5,657 nt of DNA from JAENVU01 sp031362155 (lineage in GTDB: Bacteria; Actinomycetota; Acidimicrobiia; IMCC26256; JAENVU01): NCBI GenBank assembly GCA_031362155.1, contig JANLRZ010000186.1:1-5657 (forward strand). The letters are read 5' to 3'. Under the pieces are notes generated by a model, which was given only the letters and a program-made list of their open reading frames with translations, did not search any database and was not told where the DNA came from. Position numbers and translations under genes: made by a program. Shown here in pieces: positions 4,167-5,657 of the stretch (positions within the stretch are counted from its first letter, which is position 1; the number at the start of each line of letters is the position of its first letter).

Positions 4167-5653
4167 GGAGCGGATGCGGTCAGATCGACCGGGGATGCTT
4201 CGAGGACCCGCTTGGCGTCGGCGACCTGGAGATCGACCGGTACGGGGTAGTCACCCGAGAGGCACGCGGTGCAAAACGATGTGGGTGACGCGTGCGTCGC
4301 GCGGACGACCCGGTGCAGATCCAAGTACGCGAGTGAGTCGACATCGAGATAGTCGCGGATCTCGCCGACCGAGAGGTCGGCGGCCAGGAGTTCGCCCCGG
4401 CGACCGGTATCCATGCCGTAGAAGCAGGGGTGGCGATACGGCGGGGAGGACACCCGGAAGTGCACCTCGGCCGCACCAGCTTCGCGCAACATCGTGATCA
4501 CCTGGCGGGTGGTGGTGCCCCGCACGATCGAATCGTCGACCACGACCAGCCGCTTGCCCTTGATGTTCTCGGGCAGCGGGTTGAGCTTCATGCGCACGCC
4601 CGCGCCGCGCTGCTGCTGGTTCGGCTGGATGAAGGTACGACCGACGTAGCGGTTCTTCACCAGGCCATCGCCGTAGGGGATCCCCGAAGCACGGGCAAAG
4701 CCTTGCGCGGCCGGGATTCCCGACTCGGGGACGGGCATGACCATGTCGGCGTCGATCGGCGACTGTTGGGCGAGCTCCTCACCCATGCGTTGGCGCGCCG
4801 CGTGCACGCTCTGGCCGTAGAGGCGCGTGTCGGGCCGTGAGAAGTAGACGAATTCGAAGAGGCAGAGCCGCGGCGATGGCTCCGCGTACTGCAGCTCGCA
4901 GCGCAGGCCGGTGGCGTCGATGACGACCATCTCACCGGGGTTCACGTCGCGGATGTAGTGCGCGCCGACGATGTCGAGCGCAGCCGATTCGCTCGCCAGG
5001 ATCCAGCCACCGCCTTCGACGCGACCGAGCACCAGCGGCCAGAAACCGTGGGGGTCGCGCACGCCGATCAGGCGGCTGTCGTCCATCAGCACGAACGAGA
5101 ACCCACCCTCGAGGCGGGGGAGCACTTTCTCCAACGCGAGTTCGAGTTCCCGACCGTCCGACCGGGGCTCGTCCGGCCACTCCCGCGCGATGAGTTCGGC
5201 CACGAGAGCAGAATCAGTCGTGGAGTCGAACTCGGTTTCGTCAGCCGTCATGCCCGGCAACATGCCGAGGCCCGCGGCCAGGGCGGCAGTATTCGTGAGG
5301 TTGCCGTTATGGCCGAGCGCGAAGCCGGCGTCGCCCACGGATCGGTAGATCGGTTGCGCGTTCTGCCACGACGACGACCCGGTGGTGGAATAACGGTTGT
5401 GGCCGATCGCGATGTGACCCTGGAGCGAGGCGAGCCGACGCTCGTCGAACACCTTGGTGACCAGACCCATGTCCTTCATCACCGTGATGGTCTCGCCGTC
5501 GCTGACCGCAATCCCCGCCGATTCCTGACCCCGGTGTTGCAGGGCGAAGAGACCGAGATAGGACAGGTGGGCGACCGACTGGCCGGGTCCGTAGACCCCG
5601 AAGACGCCACACGCGTGGCCGATGGAGGGACCGGTGGAATCCGCCGCAAGCAT
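4163..5653 (-). CDS. purF: Amidophosphoribosyltransferase (glutamine PRPP amidotransferase)
   Basis: PurF transfers ammonia from glutamine to PRPP to make 5-phosphoribosylamine, the first committed and feedback-inhibited step of purine synthesis. The 496-residue protein has an N-terminal class II glutaminase domain with nucleophile C15 in ACGVFG, NRYSTTG (86-92) and HNGNL (115-119), then a phosphoribosyltransferase domain with the PRPP loop VVVDDSIVRGTT (370-381). The 14 residues before C15 would be a cleaved propeptide, as in the Bacillus subtilis type. C264, C410, C461 and C464 (FCTAC) match the four ligands of the 4Fe-4S cluster in that enzyme, with similar spacing. It is the first gene of a purF-purM operon with a 4-base overlap. 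The ATG at 5653 is only four bases from the window edge, so a ribosome binding site cannot be checked and the true start could lie outside. Confidence 0.96.
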   Translation of the reverse strand: MLAADSTGPSIGHACGVFGVYGPGQSVAHLSYLGLFALQHRGQESAGIAVSDGETITVMKDMGLVTKVFDERRLASLQGHIAIGHNRYSTTGSSSWQNAQPIYRSVGDAGFALGHNGNLTNTAALAAGLGMLPGMTADETEFDSTTDSALVAELIAREWPDEPRSDGRELELALEKVLPRLEGGFSFVLMDDSRLIGVRDPHGFWPLVLGRVEGGGWILASESAALDIVGAHYIRDVNPGEMVVIDATGLRCELQYAEPSPRLCLFEFVYFSRPDTRLYGQSVHAARQRMGEELAQQSPIDADMVMPVPESGIPAAQGFARASGIPYGDGLVKNRYVGRTFIQPNQQQRGAGVRMKLNPLPENIKGKRLVVVDDSIVRGTTTRQVITMLREAGAAEVHFRVSSPPYRHPCFYGMDTGRRGELLAADLSVGEIRDYLDVDSLAYLDLHRVVRATHASPTSFCTACLSGDYPVPVDLQVADAKRVLEASPVDLTASAP

Positions 5654-5657
5654 CGAG

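Noticed and set aside
3159..4250. A 363-codon open frame on the plus strand opposite purM
   Set aside because: It is the antisense shadow of purM in GC-rich DNA, has no recognisable domain, and purM has clear family motifs.
4430..4840. A 136-codon plus-strand open frame opposite purF
   Set aside because: It lies antisense to the phosphoribosyltransferase domain of purF and has no features of its own.

Overview
The window is GC-rich, densely packed bacterial chromosome that looks actinobacterial, plausibly an Acidimicrobiia-type lineage; the class-level placement is inference. Reasons are a BldC-type regulator almost identical in its DNA-binding part to Streptomyces BldC as I remember it, a Glu-Asp-Phe tRNA cluster, a gene that appears to be leaderless, and bldC close to purM and purF, a neighbourhood I recall from Streptomyces coelicolor.

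Layout from left to right: about 107 bases of almost pure G and C (possibly a contig-edge artefact), then a normal-looking promoter region and a plus-strand nucleotide-sugar epimerase (243-1256). A strong stem-loop (1288-1322) separates it from three tandem plus-strand tRNA genes: Glu(UUC), Asp(GUC) and Phe(GAA). Each of the two tRNA spacers contains a UUCG-tetraloop hairpin. Next come bldC on the minus strand (1690-1890), a 210-base divergent intergenic region, and a plus-strand pair: a ParA/Soj-family ATPase (2101-2862) and an overlapping 79-residue four-cysteine protein (2859-3098). That pair converges on, and overlaps by 18 bases, the minus-strand purine operon purF-purM (5653 down to 3081), whose two genes share a 4-base GTGA overlap.

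Functionally, PurF makes phosphoribosylamine from PRPP and glutamine (first committed step of de novo purine synthesis) and PurM closes the imidazole ring of AIR (fifth step). BldC is a small DNA-binding regulator. The ParA ATPase has every nucleotide-binding motif but no ParB or parS-like site beside it. Its likely partner is the translationally coupled small zinc-ribbon-like protein, and this pair is the best candidate here for something undescribed. The epimerase probably supplies a uronic acid or related nucleotide sugar for surface polysaccharide and has no visible link to the other genes. I see no insertion sequence, CRISPR array, phage gene or attachment-site duplication.
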